Source: Xyrauchen texanus | Lineage: Eukaryota; Chordata; Actinopteri; Cypriniformes; Catostomidae | DNA length: 64,000 bases | NCBI RefSeq assembly: GCF_025860055.1 | Contig: NC_068280.1 | Span: 44,424,293 to 44,488,292 of the forward strand | Direction: 5' to 3' | Shown here: piece after piece, positions 36,438 to 49,300 of the stretch | Layout: each line of letters begins with the position of its first letter | How positions within the stretch are numbered: position 1 is the stretch's first letter | Notes under the pieces: generated by a model | Databases searched by the model: none | What the model saw: the letters and a program-made list of their open reading frames with translations, nothing else | Told to the model about the DNA's origin: nothing | Position numbers and translations under genes: made by a program

Positions 36438-37119
36438 GAGTCATGTCGCTCAAGGTGAACTATTCCTTAAAAACGAAGTAATGAAAAATTTAGTTCTCTG
36501 GTTTTTACCAAAGGACTTTAATGACTCCTGAGATATATGAGATAGAAGTTCATGAAAATGTATCTGAAAGTGTCTTACAAGGCCCATTGGAGTGTTTTTG
36601 CATACATCAGCGTATGTGTACTGCATGAGTGCCGGGCCGTTTCAAATGGATGAGCTTTGGAAAGCGGTATTGCTTCCTCATAGGTTCTTGACAGCTTACA
36701 ATGCATTCATTTTAGAAGAGCTTTGTAGGACTAGAGATGGGGTGAAAAGAGGCTCTGTTGTGTAAACCTTTCATACTGTTTATATTGTTGAATGCACTCT
36801 CATTTCACTATGTGATAGGAACTACACACAGTCACAGAACACCATCCACCTTGACTGCATACAAATCACTCTGCTCCTATTAGAAGTACCCTACCACCAT
36901 TTTAAATATTTACCTATTTATTTAGACTGTGATTAAATGCTCACACTGGTAACAGCGTAATTTTCACAGTGTGGATAATAATGTGTATGAACATACTTGT
37001 ATAAATAGACAAACTAAAAGCCAGATTAATTACAACACTGGTACACATCTTCAGAATTGGTTTTATGTCCTGCTAATATTTTCTGCAAAAACTTGGCAGT
37101 AAGGTTGTATTTAACATCA
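36438..37119. other. Non-coding, nothing recognised beyond a MITE end
   Basis: A short MITE-like end (AAGGTGAACTATTCCTTAAA) lies at about 36452-36471. No gene is seen. Confidence 0.35.
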
Positions 37120-37400
37120 GTTAACTACAGTAAATTAGTCAAACCAGTACAAAATAAAAATGAACAACACGTATACAGAACTTCTACATTTTGGTCACTG
37201 TTAATTTCAACATTTACTAATACATTTTTAACTTAAAAATGTTCTTATGTTAACATTAATATATTGTGAACTACCAATTAACAATTGTATATTTATAAAT
37301 GTACAGAATCAAGATTAAAAAATGCTATAAGTAGTTAATGATACCTAATGCAATAACTGTTGCCCATTATATTAAACGTTTTTTAAACTGTATCTCAGTT
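37120..37400. mobile_element. Diverged MITE copy of the ACACTTTACA family
   Basis: Phrases such as GTTAATTTCAACATTTACTA, ATACATTTTTAAC and AATGCAATAACT belong to the interior of the fish repeat whose ends are seen at 56773 and 57860. Ends are missing here. Confidence 0.45.
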
Positions 37401-39078
37401 TGACATGTCCCCAAATATTAATAAACAATGTTGTTGTGTTCGGCCCAGTTACTTTGCTAAAGATTGCAGTTCCATTTGTTTCCACTAGAGGTACAAACAA
37501 ACTCAACTTTTTAACATAACCGTTAGACAAGTTAAAACCTCAAGCAACTTAATTACCATAAAATGTTTTGTTGTTTTATCCTTACCAAAAAGGGTGTGAT
37601 TTATTTATTTATAAAACATTTTTGAACAGTCAAATTATCACAGATAATTATAAATTATTACAGTGTTTTGAAATGTAATAATTAGTGGTATTAGTGTATG
37701 CCTGCATTGTATTTATGCATGTTATGTAAAGAGTACATTTTTATACTGCTACAGAAACTGAGCAGATGTCTGAAGTGTGAAGGATTGTTACTGAGCATCA
37801 TAATTTCCCTGGGCCAATTTACACAAGCTTAAACACAAACACTGCCTCACACAGATACATAAACAAATTTACACTGAAGTTATGATCTGCAGAGCTGCAA
37901 TCAGAACAGACAGCATTCCCACAATATTTCACTTCAAATGTGTGGTGAAGAAATATGCCGGAAAACATGCAAATGCATGCATATTATTTGCATTCCTATT
38001 TCTTGGAATTCAGGGGGTTTGGATGTGACAGAGAAGAATTGAAATATTATAAACACAGTAACATGCGTTGCTTTACATGTGTCAACAATCCATTGAAAAC
38101 ATTGACCAAAGCTTAAAGTGGGCGCAAAGCGTAGTTTGTACACTTCATATTTTAATGTCATTTCTTTAGATGACAAACTATTCAACAAAGTTGCATTCTT
38201 TATTCTTTTCTTTTTATTTAGCCTTTTTTTCAGTTACTTTTAACCGACTAGTTTCAAGGCATTTATGAGTGGATGTACGAAGTCACAAGTTCACACAAGT
38301 GTCCTAGCAGAGTAATCACATAGATTATTCATCACATTAACTTTGGGCATGTTCCACCAAGTTTGACAACCAAGAGTCAAAAATTTTTGTCTTCTGTTAT
38401 TTATTTTTATATTTAATTTTAAATGCAATAAATGCCACTTGGTTTGATCAATGCAATGACATTTTACATTGTTAAGATTGTCTTAGTGTGCAAATACCTT
38501 TGGGGGGCCACTGTTGTTTCAGGAGACACTCAATTCACAAAGAGACAATAATACGAATTTAATGGGGAAAAGGCTGCTGAACCCTGTCAGAAGCATGTCA
38601 TTTTTGCATGCATGATAAAGACTAGTGTCAAACTGTATGCAACATTTACTGTGAAAGTTATAGCTACCAACCAACAGTTTACATGCTTCACAGTGGATAC
38701 ATTTAACAGTGCTGTAGGCGTGAGAACAAGCCTTCAGCTACAAGCTTTAGTCATTTGTCCTAACACCCTTAACCTGCATGCCAATCCATTCAAAAACTTC
38801 AAAGAAAATGACTTATGTTAGCTGCATAAACCCATTTCAAGACACTGCTGTTCAAAACAGTCTGACTAACATTCTGTACTGTGTATCTATGTGTATGTTG
38901 TGTTTTGGATTCTCCAACATGTGACGATGATGTGCTGGCTTCCCCAAATGGCTTTCAACCAAGTTTACCAGCTAGGCTTTCTTGCACCAAATCAGTACTA
39001 ACCAGCCAGGATCAGCGTGAAAATTCATGCTGGTCTAAGCTTGTGAGAGAAAAAGGGATCTAGTCTCTCTCTATCTCT

Positions 39079-39080
<2 letters not shown>
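37401..39080. other. Non-coding, nothing recognised
   Basis: AT-rich, without a recognisable exon or element. Short ORFs at 37934-38188 and 38612-38821 have no motif. Confidence 0.3.

Positions 39081-39081
<1 letters not shown>

Positions 39082-39171
<90 letters not shown>
39082..39171. repeat. TG microsatellite (about 45 units)
   Basis: Uninterrupted TG dinucleotides preceded by CT-rich sequence. It creates meaningless Cys-Val and Thr-His frames. Confidence 0.98.
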
Positions 39172-39172
<1 letters not shown>

Positions 39173-39667
39173 ACGCACAGTACACAAGTTGCCTGGACCA
39201 CAGTGTAGTTGCATGTGGCTTAATATAACACACTCCCTTTTTATGGTCAATAAACAACTGTGCGACTCGGTGACATTACATTAAGCCACTAGCTCTGGGC
39301 AAACAGAAAATGCAGTTATCTCCATATTCTCTCTATCGCTATCTCTCTCTAGCTCGTTTTCTTTTCTAGGCGGATATCCCAATATCCCAGGTTTCTGGCT
39401 GCAATGTGTGATATTAGATACATTACTCTCCCGAAAGTAAACAGACTGTAAACATGTCAGAATGAATTAAAGTGACGCACGGTGATTAATATAACTTGAC
39501 AATTAATTTACACACTAATACAGTTCAGAATCAGAAGAGATATTGATTAGATAGAGGATAAGCATATGCAGCATCAATAGACTTCATTAATATACAAGTA
39601 TTGCATAAAGTAGACATTAAGTATGCTTTTTATATTTAGTGGTCCTTGCTAAGGCATCTCTTTTAAC

Positions 39668-40098
39668 ACTTTTTTTTTTTATCCCCTTTTCACAAAACTC
39701 GGAATGCCCACTACTTAGTAGTTCCTCGTGGTGGCACAGTTACTCACCTCAATCCGGGTGGCAGAGGACAAATCTCAGTTGCCTCCGCTTCTGAGACAAT
39801 CAGTCGGCGCATCTCATTACGTGGCTCGTTGTGCATGACACCGCAGAGACTCCCAGAACGTGGAGGCTTATGCTACCCTCCGCGATCCACGCACAACTTA
39901 CCACATGCACCACTGCGTGCAAGAACCCCTAATCATGACTATGAGGAGTTTACCCCATGTGACTCTACCCTCCCTAGCAACCTGGCCAATTTGGTTACTT
40001 AGGAGACCTGGCTAGAGTCACTCAGCACACCCTGGATTCGAACTCGCGACTCCGGGGGTGGTAGTCAGCGTCAGTACTCGTTGAGCTACACAGGCCCC
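39668..40098 (-). mobile_element. tRNA-derived SINE, copy 1
   Basis: On the - strand the element begins GGGGCCTGTGTAGCTCAACG. It carries an A-box (TAGCTCAACGAGTA) and B-box (GAGTTCGAATCC) of a tRNA-like RNA polymerase III promoter, then a shared body and a 3' A-rich tail (T run at 39670-39680). It is very similar to copy 2 at 43600-43988 across the body, for example TAGAGTCACTCAGCACACCC. Confidence 0.9.
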
Positions 40099-40113
40099 AC
40101 CACTGCTCATACT

Positions 40114-40560
40114 TAAAGGACTAGTTCACCCAAAAATGAACATTGTCTTAATTTACTCAACCTTATGCCATCTCAGATGTTTATTACTTTCTTCTGCAGA
40201 ATACAAACTACGATTTTTTTGAAGAATATCTCAGCTCTGTAGGTACAATGCAAGTGAATGGTGGGCAGAAATTTGAAGGTCCAAAAAGTATATAAAGATA
40301 AAAATCCATATGACTCCAGTGGTTAAATCCATGCCTACAGAAGCAATAATAAAAAGATCAGTATTTAAGTCTTCCCCATTCTTCTTTTGTTTTTGGCGAT
40401 TCACATTCTTCATGCATATCGCCTCCTACTGGGCAGAGAGGATCATTTATAGGAAATAAGTACTTATATATTGATCTGTTTCTCACCCACACCTATCATA
40501 TCACTTCTGAAGACATGGATTTAACCTCTGGAGTCGTATCTGTGAAAGCTTTTGAAAGAA
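40114..40560. mobile_element. Palindrome-type MITE variant
   Basis: It starts TAAAGGACTAGTTCACCCAA. Inner arms CCATATGACTCCAGTGGTTA and the later ATGGATTTAACCTCTGGAGT are inverted complements around a centre near 40410. It is related in its outer end to the MITEs at 13 kb and 23 kb but has a different interior; a short similar interior patch lies at 54145-54200. Confidence 0.65.
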
Positions 40561-41246
40561 AAATAAAATATTAGAGAGGCCTACTTGTCCACAGGGACTG
40601 TCGCCATGGTTACCCTGCTTCTCGTGGCAGGCGGTGCTACCCATTGGGCTGATTTACACATTTATGATTAGAATTAAACTTCAGATGACACGTAACCTTC
40701 TATCTTGTCAACGCCATAGTCAGCACCACATACAGGAGACAAAAAACAAGGCAGTAGAGCAAATGGACATGATTGGGTGTCTTGGATGTAGCATGTATAA
40801 ACCGTGTGGTGATAAGCTGTGGGAGTGAGCTGAAGAGGAACTGATTTATGGAATGATGTGACACTTAAGACGCTTTTACATTACTCGTGTCAGGGTTTCA
40901 ACGCACCTGTCAACACAAGCGTCAAGTGCAGCTTTGACCTCAATAAGAAAAGCTTTGCAGATAGCATCATGGCAGGGTGGTTTTATGAGTTTGCCAGGTA
41001 GCAAGGAAGCATATGCTGTAGTGCAGGTGTTTTCAAAGTGTGGGGCACGCCTTGTGTGTGTGTGTGTGTGTAGATAGATAGATAGATATTATTTAAAACA
41101 TTATTTAAACAGTTCTGAAAGTAATAGTATAAAATCTCTAAAACAGCATGCGAGGTAGTGGGAAAACCGCCTGAGTTTTCCAAAGAACACTTCAAGCCTT
41201 TCAAGGTCAGAGGGGGCACCATCATGCACGTTGTGTCACAAGTGAG
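40561..41246. other. Non-coding with short GT and GATA tracts
   Basis: It includes GT repeats at about 41053-41071 followed by GATA units (about 41072-41089). The phrase GTTTTCAAAGTGTGGGGCAC near 41030 resembles a dispersed fish repeat. No gene. Confidence 0.35.
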
Positions 41247-41300
41247 CAGGGACATGCACAGACATTTTGCTGGCCTAGAAAATGGGCACTTCTCATAATT
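41247..41300. mobile_element. Left terminus of a hAT element related to the copy at 58 kb
   Basis: CAGGGACATGCACAGACATT matches the start of the element at 58077 (CAGAGACGAGCACAGACATT). A matching right end and target duplication were not found, so this may be a fragment. Confidence 0.45.
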
Positions 41301-43599
41301 ACTTATTTAAATATTTATTTTTTTAAACAAAACATTAAATATATTAACACAACTATGACTTACTTACCAATTTATTTCAATGCCCTCACACTCACTCAAT
41401 TGTTTTATACTCAACAGATTTCTACATAATAATCAGAATAATAATTTCTTCAAAATAAATATGCTTATCTGCATATTTAAACATAAATTTTTTTTAAGAA
41501 AGATCTATATACAGGCTACTGAAAGTCTACTGAATGTAGGTTGAAACACTGTTTACTAGCTATAGCAAGTCAGTTGATAAGTCACTTATAGTCAGTTGAA
41601 TAGCTGTAGGGGGGCCATCAAAATAAAGTGTTACCCTTAAATACTTTGAAATGCATTAAATGTGCCTGATTTGTTGAGAAAAAGACAAAAGGAAATTTCT
41701 CTTCCCTCTTCTCACATGTCATGACCCTCACTCTCCAGCAGCTTGTGAGATGTAGAGCTGCTGAAGAAAGCTACCACCCATGCGCTCTACCTAAACCCAG
41801 CTGCGGCACGTGTATTTGAACTCTAGGCCTTCAGTGCGATTCATTCCATTAAGAAAACACAGTTTCACAATGAATAAGACACCTTATGTATGTCATGCAT
41901 TGTCGCAGCCAACAAATATACCAATTGACATTTTAAAAACACATCCACGAACGAAAGCCAGAACCAAGGAGGTGCTATGTACACGTAGTTAAAACAATTA
42001 TTTGCCTACACTTAACCCGTGGTAGTGAGGCAGTTGCTTATATCGCTTTTTAGGTAGGGCTAGCACTACACAGTGGACATTTCACCACGAAACTGCCATG
42101 ATAAGTGTAAGGAACAACGTTCTATCATTTTGCTAAAATGTTGCTACTGTCATGTAATTTTCTTGGGATCAGGCTGTTAAAATCATGTACACTCACATGA
42201 AATGAAGGCTACAGTTATAGCAGCAGCCTAATAAAAGCTAAATTATTTCACATGAAGCGGGTCGCCTCATGGAGACCATCAGGTTGGGATCACATAAACA
42301 GCTGCATACTACTCACTTCATCTCGATAACCCTTCCTTTTATTGGGCACATTCTCTTGTGGAAAAAGTTACTGCGGATAGCTAACTGCTAACTGCGAATA
42401 GCACAATTCTAGAGTACAACAATGGCATCGGCAACTGAAAACTTTTGGTTGTAATTGTCAATATAAGTAAAACATGTTTTAATGACAAAATATTTTCTAT
42501 GCAAATTCTTCTTTTTTAAAAGAGCGGGGCATACAGGGTCAAAGTTACTATTGTTTGAGCATTGTTAGCATTGTAGCACTGTAGCTTGGCACCTCGTTCC
42601 ATTAAGTTCAATGCATTGGGGAACTTTGACACAAGCCATGTTGAAGGGCCTTCAGATTTTCAGAAGATGTCTCTGTAAGAATCGAATGCGTCTTGTGCTG
42701 AAGTTTACAATTATGTAATTACTTGTGAGAATTACCGTTATTATATGGGTGTGAATTTGTTTTCATATGCTTTTGTCTGTGGGGTGTGTTCATTGGCTCA
42801 TATTAGAAAATGAGGCTGCACATTGGCTCAGAGATAGTGTCACGTCTTTTAGCTGACAACTTTGAGAAAGCTGCATAAATTTGCACATCTTTCCATAGTG
42901 TTGAGTCTTTTTTTTAACTTGGCAGTTACTGATATGGAGTTCATCCTGTAACAAGAGGAAGAAAAGAAAAGATGTGGCACAAAAAGAGCAGACTGTGCAA
43001 AGGAAAAGTTATTCTCTGGTGTGACGAGACCACCAAGTATTCCCTCTGCACAGAAGGCAACATCCTGGCCAAAGAACATTAAAAATGAAACAGACCATAG
43101 ATCTTAGTGAGGATAGATGCCATATTGAATTTATGCAAACTGCTGCTTTGAAGGATAACATCTGATTTTCTGTCTGAGTATTTGATCTACTTAACATTTT
43201 TTGGAAAATGCATTTGAAATGTTTGGTCAGCTGGATGGTACAACTATAACCCGTTGGACAACTTGTATTTCTATCCCTCCCAGACTGATTTTCACTATAA
43301 TGAACTTCAAGAAAATAAAAGGTGATTGTGGACAAACTTAAAAGTAATGGAAACCAGTTCCAGCATCTTAAAATATAGACACACTGGTGTACATATATGA
43401 AATTTGTCCTAAAATCGTTTTGGCCAGCCTAATGTTCCTGAAAAAAATAAATTTAAAGATCAAAACATGGAATTATCTTTTTATTATTATTTTAATGATC
43501 TTCTCTCTGTCAAAACTCCCAGAAATCAAAGAAATCCCGCTAGTTATATGCAGCTAAAATGCTAAATTACTAATAAGTTTGCTTTTACATGATTTTTTA
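41301..43599. other. Non-coding, one old repeat copy
   Basis: At 42060-42180 lies a partial third copy of the 20.7/21.9-kb repeat family. The ORFs at 42849-43335 were examined and have no recognisable domain. Nothing else is supported. Confidence 0.35.
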
Positions 43600-43988
43600 C
43601 GTTTTGCTTTTTCTCCCGATTTGGAATGCCCAATTCTCACTAATTAGTAGGTCCCCTTGGTGGCTTGGTGGTTACTTAACTCAATCGGGGTGGCGGAGGA
43701 CAAGTCTCAGTTGATCCGCACATCTGCACACTGCGGAGACTCACGGCATGTGGAGGCTCATTGTACTATCCGTGATCAATGCACAACTTACCATGTGCCC
43801 CATTGAGAGCGAGAACCACTAATCGCGACCACAAGGAGGTTACCCCATGTGACTCTACCCTCCCTAGCAACCGGGCCAATTTGGTTGCTTAGGAGACCTG
43901 GCTAGAGTCACTCAGCACACCCTGGATTCGAACTCACGACTCCAGGGGTGGTAGTCAGCATCAGTACTCGCTGAGCTATCCAGGCCCC
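43600..43988 (-). mobile_element. tRNA-derived SINE, copy 2
   Basis: On the - strand it has the same head as copy 1 with A-box TAGCTCAGCGAGTA and B-box GAGTTCGAATCC, then the shared body. It ends in a CCAAATCGGGAGAAAAAGC-like tail at the low-coordinate side. Confidence 0.9.
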
Positions 43989-44860
43989 GCTTTTACATTA
44001 TTAATGTACAAGATTAATGTTTACCTGCAAATTTGTTCTCCATACATGCAAAGTAAAACATTGTGTGAATATATGTAGCATGTACAGCTCTGCAGATTAT
44101 TGATGTCCGCTAGATTGGAACAAAACATAACTTCAGAGCAAATGTGTTTGTATACAGTATCTGCATGGGAGTGTGTGTTTAAGTGTGTGTAAATTGGCCC
44201 TGGGAAATTTTTAGCGTCATTGTTTTCTTTCGCACCAAGAGCACTTCACTAATGCTCCATCACGAGCACAACGCCTGTTAACGGCCCTTAATGCAATGGA
44301 TGGAATTTCATATATAACCAGAAAGAATGTGATAAAAAAATTATAATAATTTAAATCTAGCGGCTCTTGGTCAAAACCAACCTCCCACGTGAAGGTTACT
44401 TTCACTTTCACTCTCTGTATTCTGTGTTCACGCTCCCGATTAGTTAATCTTGCATTAAAGCATGAGTTAACTACATGTCTTGTCTCTTTATTCCTACATT
44501 AACTGGACAGCAAAGGAGAACACGAGTGGGGAAGGAATTGCTACGATAAAAGGTTTGTTTTGAAATCCTAAAAGACATGTCCAGAAAACATGATGATAAT
44601 CTGTTCACATGTGGAGAGAAAATCTGAAGGTCAGTAATACATAAATATCTCTCTCCCCTAATAAATATACTCATATCATCATTGTAATCAAATGCATCAC
44701 AATCTTAACTGTAGGCTATTATATTCCGCATTAAATGAAATTAATTACCTAAAACACCAACTGAACTAATCAATATGTTAATGTTGCGTAGTAATAAGGG
44801 TAATAAAAAGAAGTGCAATAATAGGCAATAATTAGGCAATAACATATAGGCCTAACAATA

Positions 44861-44891
<31 letters not shown>

Positions 44892-45390
44892 TTGATAATT
44901 TATTAATTTGATTTAATTTAATACAAATTTGTTTTTGTTCTGGTAAAAAACAAAATAATTGGGTAATTTAAATTTTTTTATTTAACTTATTTTTTTTGTC
45001 TAGTAATTTATTGAATACATTAAATCCAGAGAATGCTGCTGACATGTTTTAAAAGTAAGCTTTACAAATAATTAAATTTAGTTTTAAGCTAATGTTAGTG
45101 TTCCAATAAAGCATATTGAAGCTTTTATCCTAGTATTGTGTATTTATTTTTCATTTAATACATCTGCATGGAGGGTTGTGATATATAAAAGCCAACTGGA
45201 ATAATTTTACAGTGTAGAGGTAATTAGGTGTTAATTTTGCCATGGGGCAAACACAGAGAGGGGTTTCTCTAATCCGGGAGTGAGGAGCGGGAAATGGACA
45301 ACCTGGAGTGGAGCTGGAGTGGATTGATTAAAGAATACTTTGAGCGTGGAGGGGGAATTGTTGCTCCATTCTCACACTCTGGTCAACATT
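43989..45390. other. Non-coding, AT-rich
   Basis: It includes a TA tract at about 44858-44882 followed by a T run. No exon or clear element recognised. Confidence 0.35.
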
Positions 45391-46335
45391 AATCTGGATA
45401 CATTTGAAAACAGCGTTTTTGTTTTCGAAACAATCTCCGTCCACACTGCCATTTTCAAGGGTTTTCCTAAAGTTGTTCGTCCAAACTGAGACCAATGAAA
45501 CCTCTTAAATCCCCTAACTGTTCATGCAATAAATCGCCATTCTGTCCTTGTGTTCCGTTGCCGAATAGCAATTCAGAGTAAACTTCCTGTCACCTTTGAT
45601 GGAATGCATTGTGAAGGCTGTTCAAAGTAACAAACGTTATCAAACGCTATCAAAGTGAATTGCAGGCACAACAACACCAGTACAACATGGGCTGCCAACT
45701 TGATTTTTTTGGGTAGAATGGATCACATGACTGCATCACATGACAACAAATATGTTATCGACTTGGGGCCTGGGTAGCTCAGATAGTATTGACACTGACT
45801 ACCACACCTGGAGTTGCAAGTCAAATCCAGGGCTTGCTGAGTGACTCCTGCCAGGTCTCCTAAGCAACCAAATTGGCCCAGTTGCGTGGGAGGGTGGAGT
45901 CACATGGGGTAACCTCCTCATGGTCACTATAATGTGTGGTTCTCACTCTCTGTGGGGTGTGTGGTAAGTTGTGCGTGGATGCCGCAGAGAATAGTGTGGG
46001 CCTCCACACGCACTACATCTCCACGGTAACGCGCTCAACAATCCACATGATCAGATGCATGGATTGATGGTTTCAGACCTGGAGGCAATTGAGATTCGTA
46101 CTCCACCACCCGGATTGAGGTGAGTCACTACGCTACCACGCATTCCAAATTGGGGAGAAAAAAAAACAAACAAAAAACAAATGTTATTGTTTTCAGATAT
46201 CTCCAGTTTCTCTGTCCACACTTCAATACAAAGACGGCATTTTCAAATGTATCCACTTGAGAGGGCGTTTTCGACAAGCTCAGATTTCGCTGTCAAAAAA
46301 GCCTTCTCAGTGTGAATGGAAGTTGCTTGAGGCTT
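45391..46335. mobile_element. TIR element carrying a nested SINE
   Basis: The left part begins TGGATACATTTGAAAACAGC and contains CTCCGTCCACACTGCCATTT. The right part has the inverted form near 46229-46256 (GGCATTTTCAAATGTATCCA) and continues to about 46335. SINE copy 3 (45765-46180) sits between the two halves. A related fragment without a SINE lies at about 57920-58030. Confidence 0.55.
45765..46180 (+). mobile_element. tRNA-derived SINE, copy 3
   Basis: It starts GGGGCCTGGGTAGCTCAGAT, with a good A-box but a damaged B-box (AAGTCAAATCCA). The body follows copies 1 and 2 and ends CCAAATTGGGGAGAAAAAAA with an A-rich tail. Confidence 0.9.
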
Positions 46336-49300
46336 TAACTTCTCTAAACGTAATGTTAAAATTTAATAGATTTTTGCACCTCTATTGCCACCAAACTGAA
46401 ACGCAATCTGTTCGTTTGAGCGGACCACAACACTGGCTCAACTAATGGCAGAAGTTTCGAGCTGGGCTATCTGTTTGATCATCCAATGGAACACAAGATG
46501 GGTGTTTAAAAATTGTTTGAACATTTTTGCAGTATAGGGCACAACAGTGCCTGCCCATCTTTTCAGCCATCTTGGTTCCAGTAGTATTTTACCCATACAT
46601 TTTTTTTCCATAGGTATTTCATAAAATCTTTATAAAAGCGTTATAAGACATAAACCAAACCAGCCAGCTCTAAGGTGAATCGTAACATTACAAACTTTTA
46701 TTTGAATCAAAAAAGTATTGAAAATCAGACAAAAAGATCAAGGTACAAGATTGTGTACTTAACGTCTTTAATGAGAGGATGAACAACAATCCCATGAAAC
46801 ATTGCGAATGACATACATGTACTCAAATTGAAATCAGTGGAAATACTGTATATAAAACTCTTGATTTTAAGAACATTTGAATTTTTTGGCAAAATGTAGT
46901 AGTTTGAGTGTGCAGGGAGACCAATTTAATTGCATTATTCGCAGTGTTTCATGGAAGAGTGTGGTCACTGCTGGGCTCTTTTGCTGCAGTTTTATGATTG
47001 GTGGGTCTTTCCCTTTAGGATTCATGGGTAATGTAGTTTTTCACCAGGAATTTTGCTATCACATACAATTTTTTTAAAATGTTGAAATAATGTGGACTGA
47101 TGGCTTTAACATAAGCTAGTGTGTTCTGTGTGGTTTCTAGGTGATTGCTTACTGGCCAAGTCAACTGTGGTAATACTATGATTTTTGAATACTACTTTGA
47201 TGCGATTTCCATGAAATTCTTTGAAGTACCTTTGAATTACCATGGAGTCAAAGGACCATGTTATTACCCCTCTGATACGTTTTGTAAAGGCTAGAAATCT
47301 GCAGGGATAAAGCCTGCTCTGTAAAGTATAGATGAATTTACAAAGAGAGATCATGCACATTAAAATGTATGTTCATTGTGAAGAAAGCAGTAAGCTGGAA
47401 GGAGTCTGAACAATCAGTTTTATAATGTGTGTGTATAAGGCTAAGAAGAGTGTTGCTTGGGACGTTGTGTGAAGTTTTATCTGTGCGTGTTGAGATTGCA
47501 TGCTGATGCTGTTTAGATTCCCCATCGACTTGCTCTCAGTTGGACCTCACAGTGATGGCAGCTCCCTTCACCAGCCCTTAATTAAAGCAGAATACATTAA
47601 TCCTAAAGAGTCAGAGCACCAGTGTGTGTATATTCTGTTGGAAAGCCTATGGAGGCTTTTGAGCTAGAGCATAAGCGTAGATTCAACGGATCCTGTCACA
47701 AAGTACAATCATAATAGTGTATCAGTATTTGAAGAAGATAACATATTGGAAATGCTGCAATAGAGTTAGAATTGTGTTTGCATGCAGGAGAGAATAGTGA
47801 AGCTTGCAGCTGAATGTTTTGGCAGCATGTGTATATTTATTGAAGGATCTGAACGCTTGCTGTAATTTGGCTTTTGTGTAAACCTCAGATGTTATTACAA
47901 ACTGATGGTTTTTGCTACTGTATTTATTGTCTGTTTGGTGCCTCATTGAAAGCCACAGACAAAATCTGCAGACTTTTTTCACATTTTGTGTGCTGATTTT
48001 GCAAATCTGTGGAATGGATTTCAAGATGGTTAAAATGTGTAAAATTTCTGTACACTCTTAATATTGAACACGTTATCAAATTATTCAGAAGGGATGTCGT
48101 GATACCATTTTTTCCAATACTGTTTTCTGTACTCCATATCAACCATTTATTTCAATTTTATCATAAAATTGGTGTTTAAATAAATGAATTAATTTCAACA
48201 TGATGTTGTATTATATTTATCAAATAATGTGCTTTTATTCAGAACCTCACAGCACAATTCAAAACACAACATTGGAGATATTTTTGTCCACAAATAAAGT
48301 GCTGCATAACAGAGCATCACAGATGTGAGATGTTGCTTAAATATATTACAATTACTATTGATTTATTATAATTAGAATAAAAACATTGTGCTTTCATGTT
48401 GGTGGAGCTTCTGCGCTGAATGTTTATGTAATGACTTTCGAACAACAAATGAATACATGCCACTTTAGCCAGAGTAAAATGTACTAAAATGAATGAATGA
48501 ATATGACGTGACGAAATATTGACTAAATTAAAAGGTCTTTTTGAAGAATAAACTATGACTAAAATGAAAAACGATGTAAAAATGAACACTAAATTGATGT
48601 GACCTGACAGGCACAGTGGTGGCAGTTTTCAGGCATGGAAGATTCATGGTGGCGCTTGTCAGGAATTTGGCACATTGGATCTGAATGAGGGTAAAAAGAA
48701 CATTTGAAATGCAGATTTCCTATGTCATCATGATTCCTGTTGCGCATACTTAAGGATAGGGGTTTGTTCAAATCCCTAAGCCTACTGTAAGTGTTAAACC
48801 TTGGAACTACTCAAACACATATATAAAGCACACAAGAGAACAGAATCTATCTTTATGTATAAACTCAATGCCATTAAACCTACACACTAAAAGACTTCTC
48901 ATATAAAGCCTGCACAAGGAATGCAAACACCAGCTAAAGACACAGATGGTGCCCACCCCTCTCTTTCTTTCTCTTCTCTCTCTCTCTCTGGGGTCTGCAG
49001 TACTCTTGACACCTGGTCATCATGACATTCTCCATTTAGCTGTTCAGCATTAGCAGCCAGATGAGTATGTTGATAAGAGATGAAGATGAAAATGATGTGC
49101 AGATGGGAATTAGAGAATAGATGAGGATTTTGTAAAAATCATACATTAATGATCTTTACATCTTTAAACTGCTAATATTAATTGTGAATGTTGTCTTAAG
49201 ATGTGGAAGAAGAACATTGTCAGATGTTGTTCATGCTGTTATTTAGCACATTTTGAAGTGTGCATACCCCCAATATTACCAATATTATGTGTAATATTGC

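Noticed and set aside
39060..39284. ORFs of alternating Thr-His and Cys-Val residues
   Set aside because: They are translations of the TG microsatellite.
40010..40098. Possible tRNA gene on the - strand (A- and B-box present)
   Set aside because: It is the head of a SINE repeated at 43.9, 45.8 and 53.8 kb. The tRNA fold is incomplete and the body and tail continue as in the other copies.
42849..43335. Overlapping 76- and 108-codon - strand ORFs suggesting a small gene
   Set aside because: No recognisable domain, no splice or promoter context, and no conservation visible.
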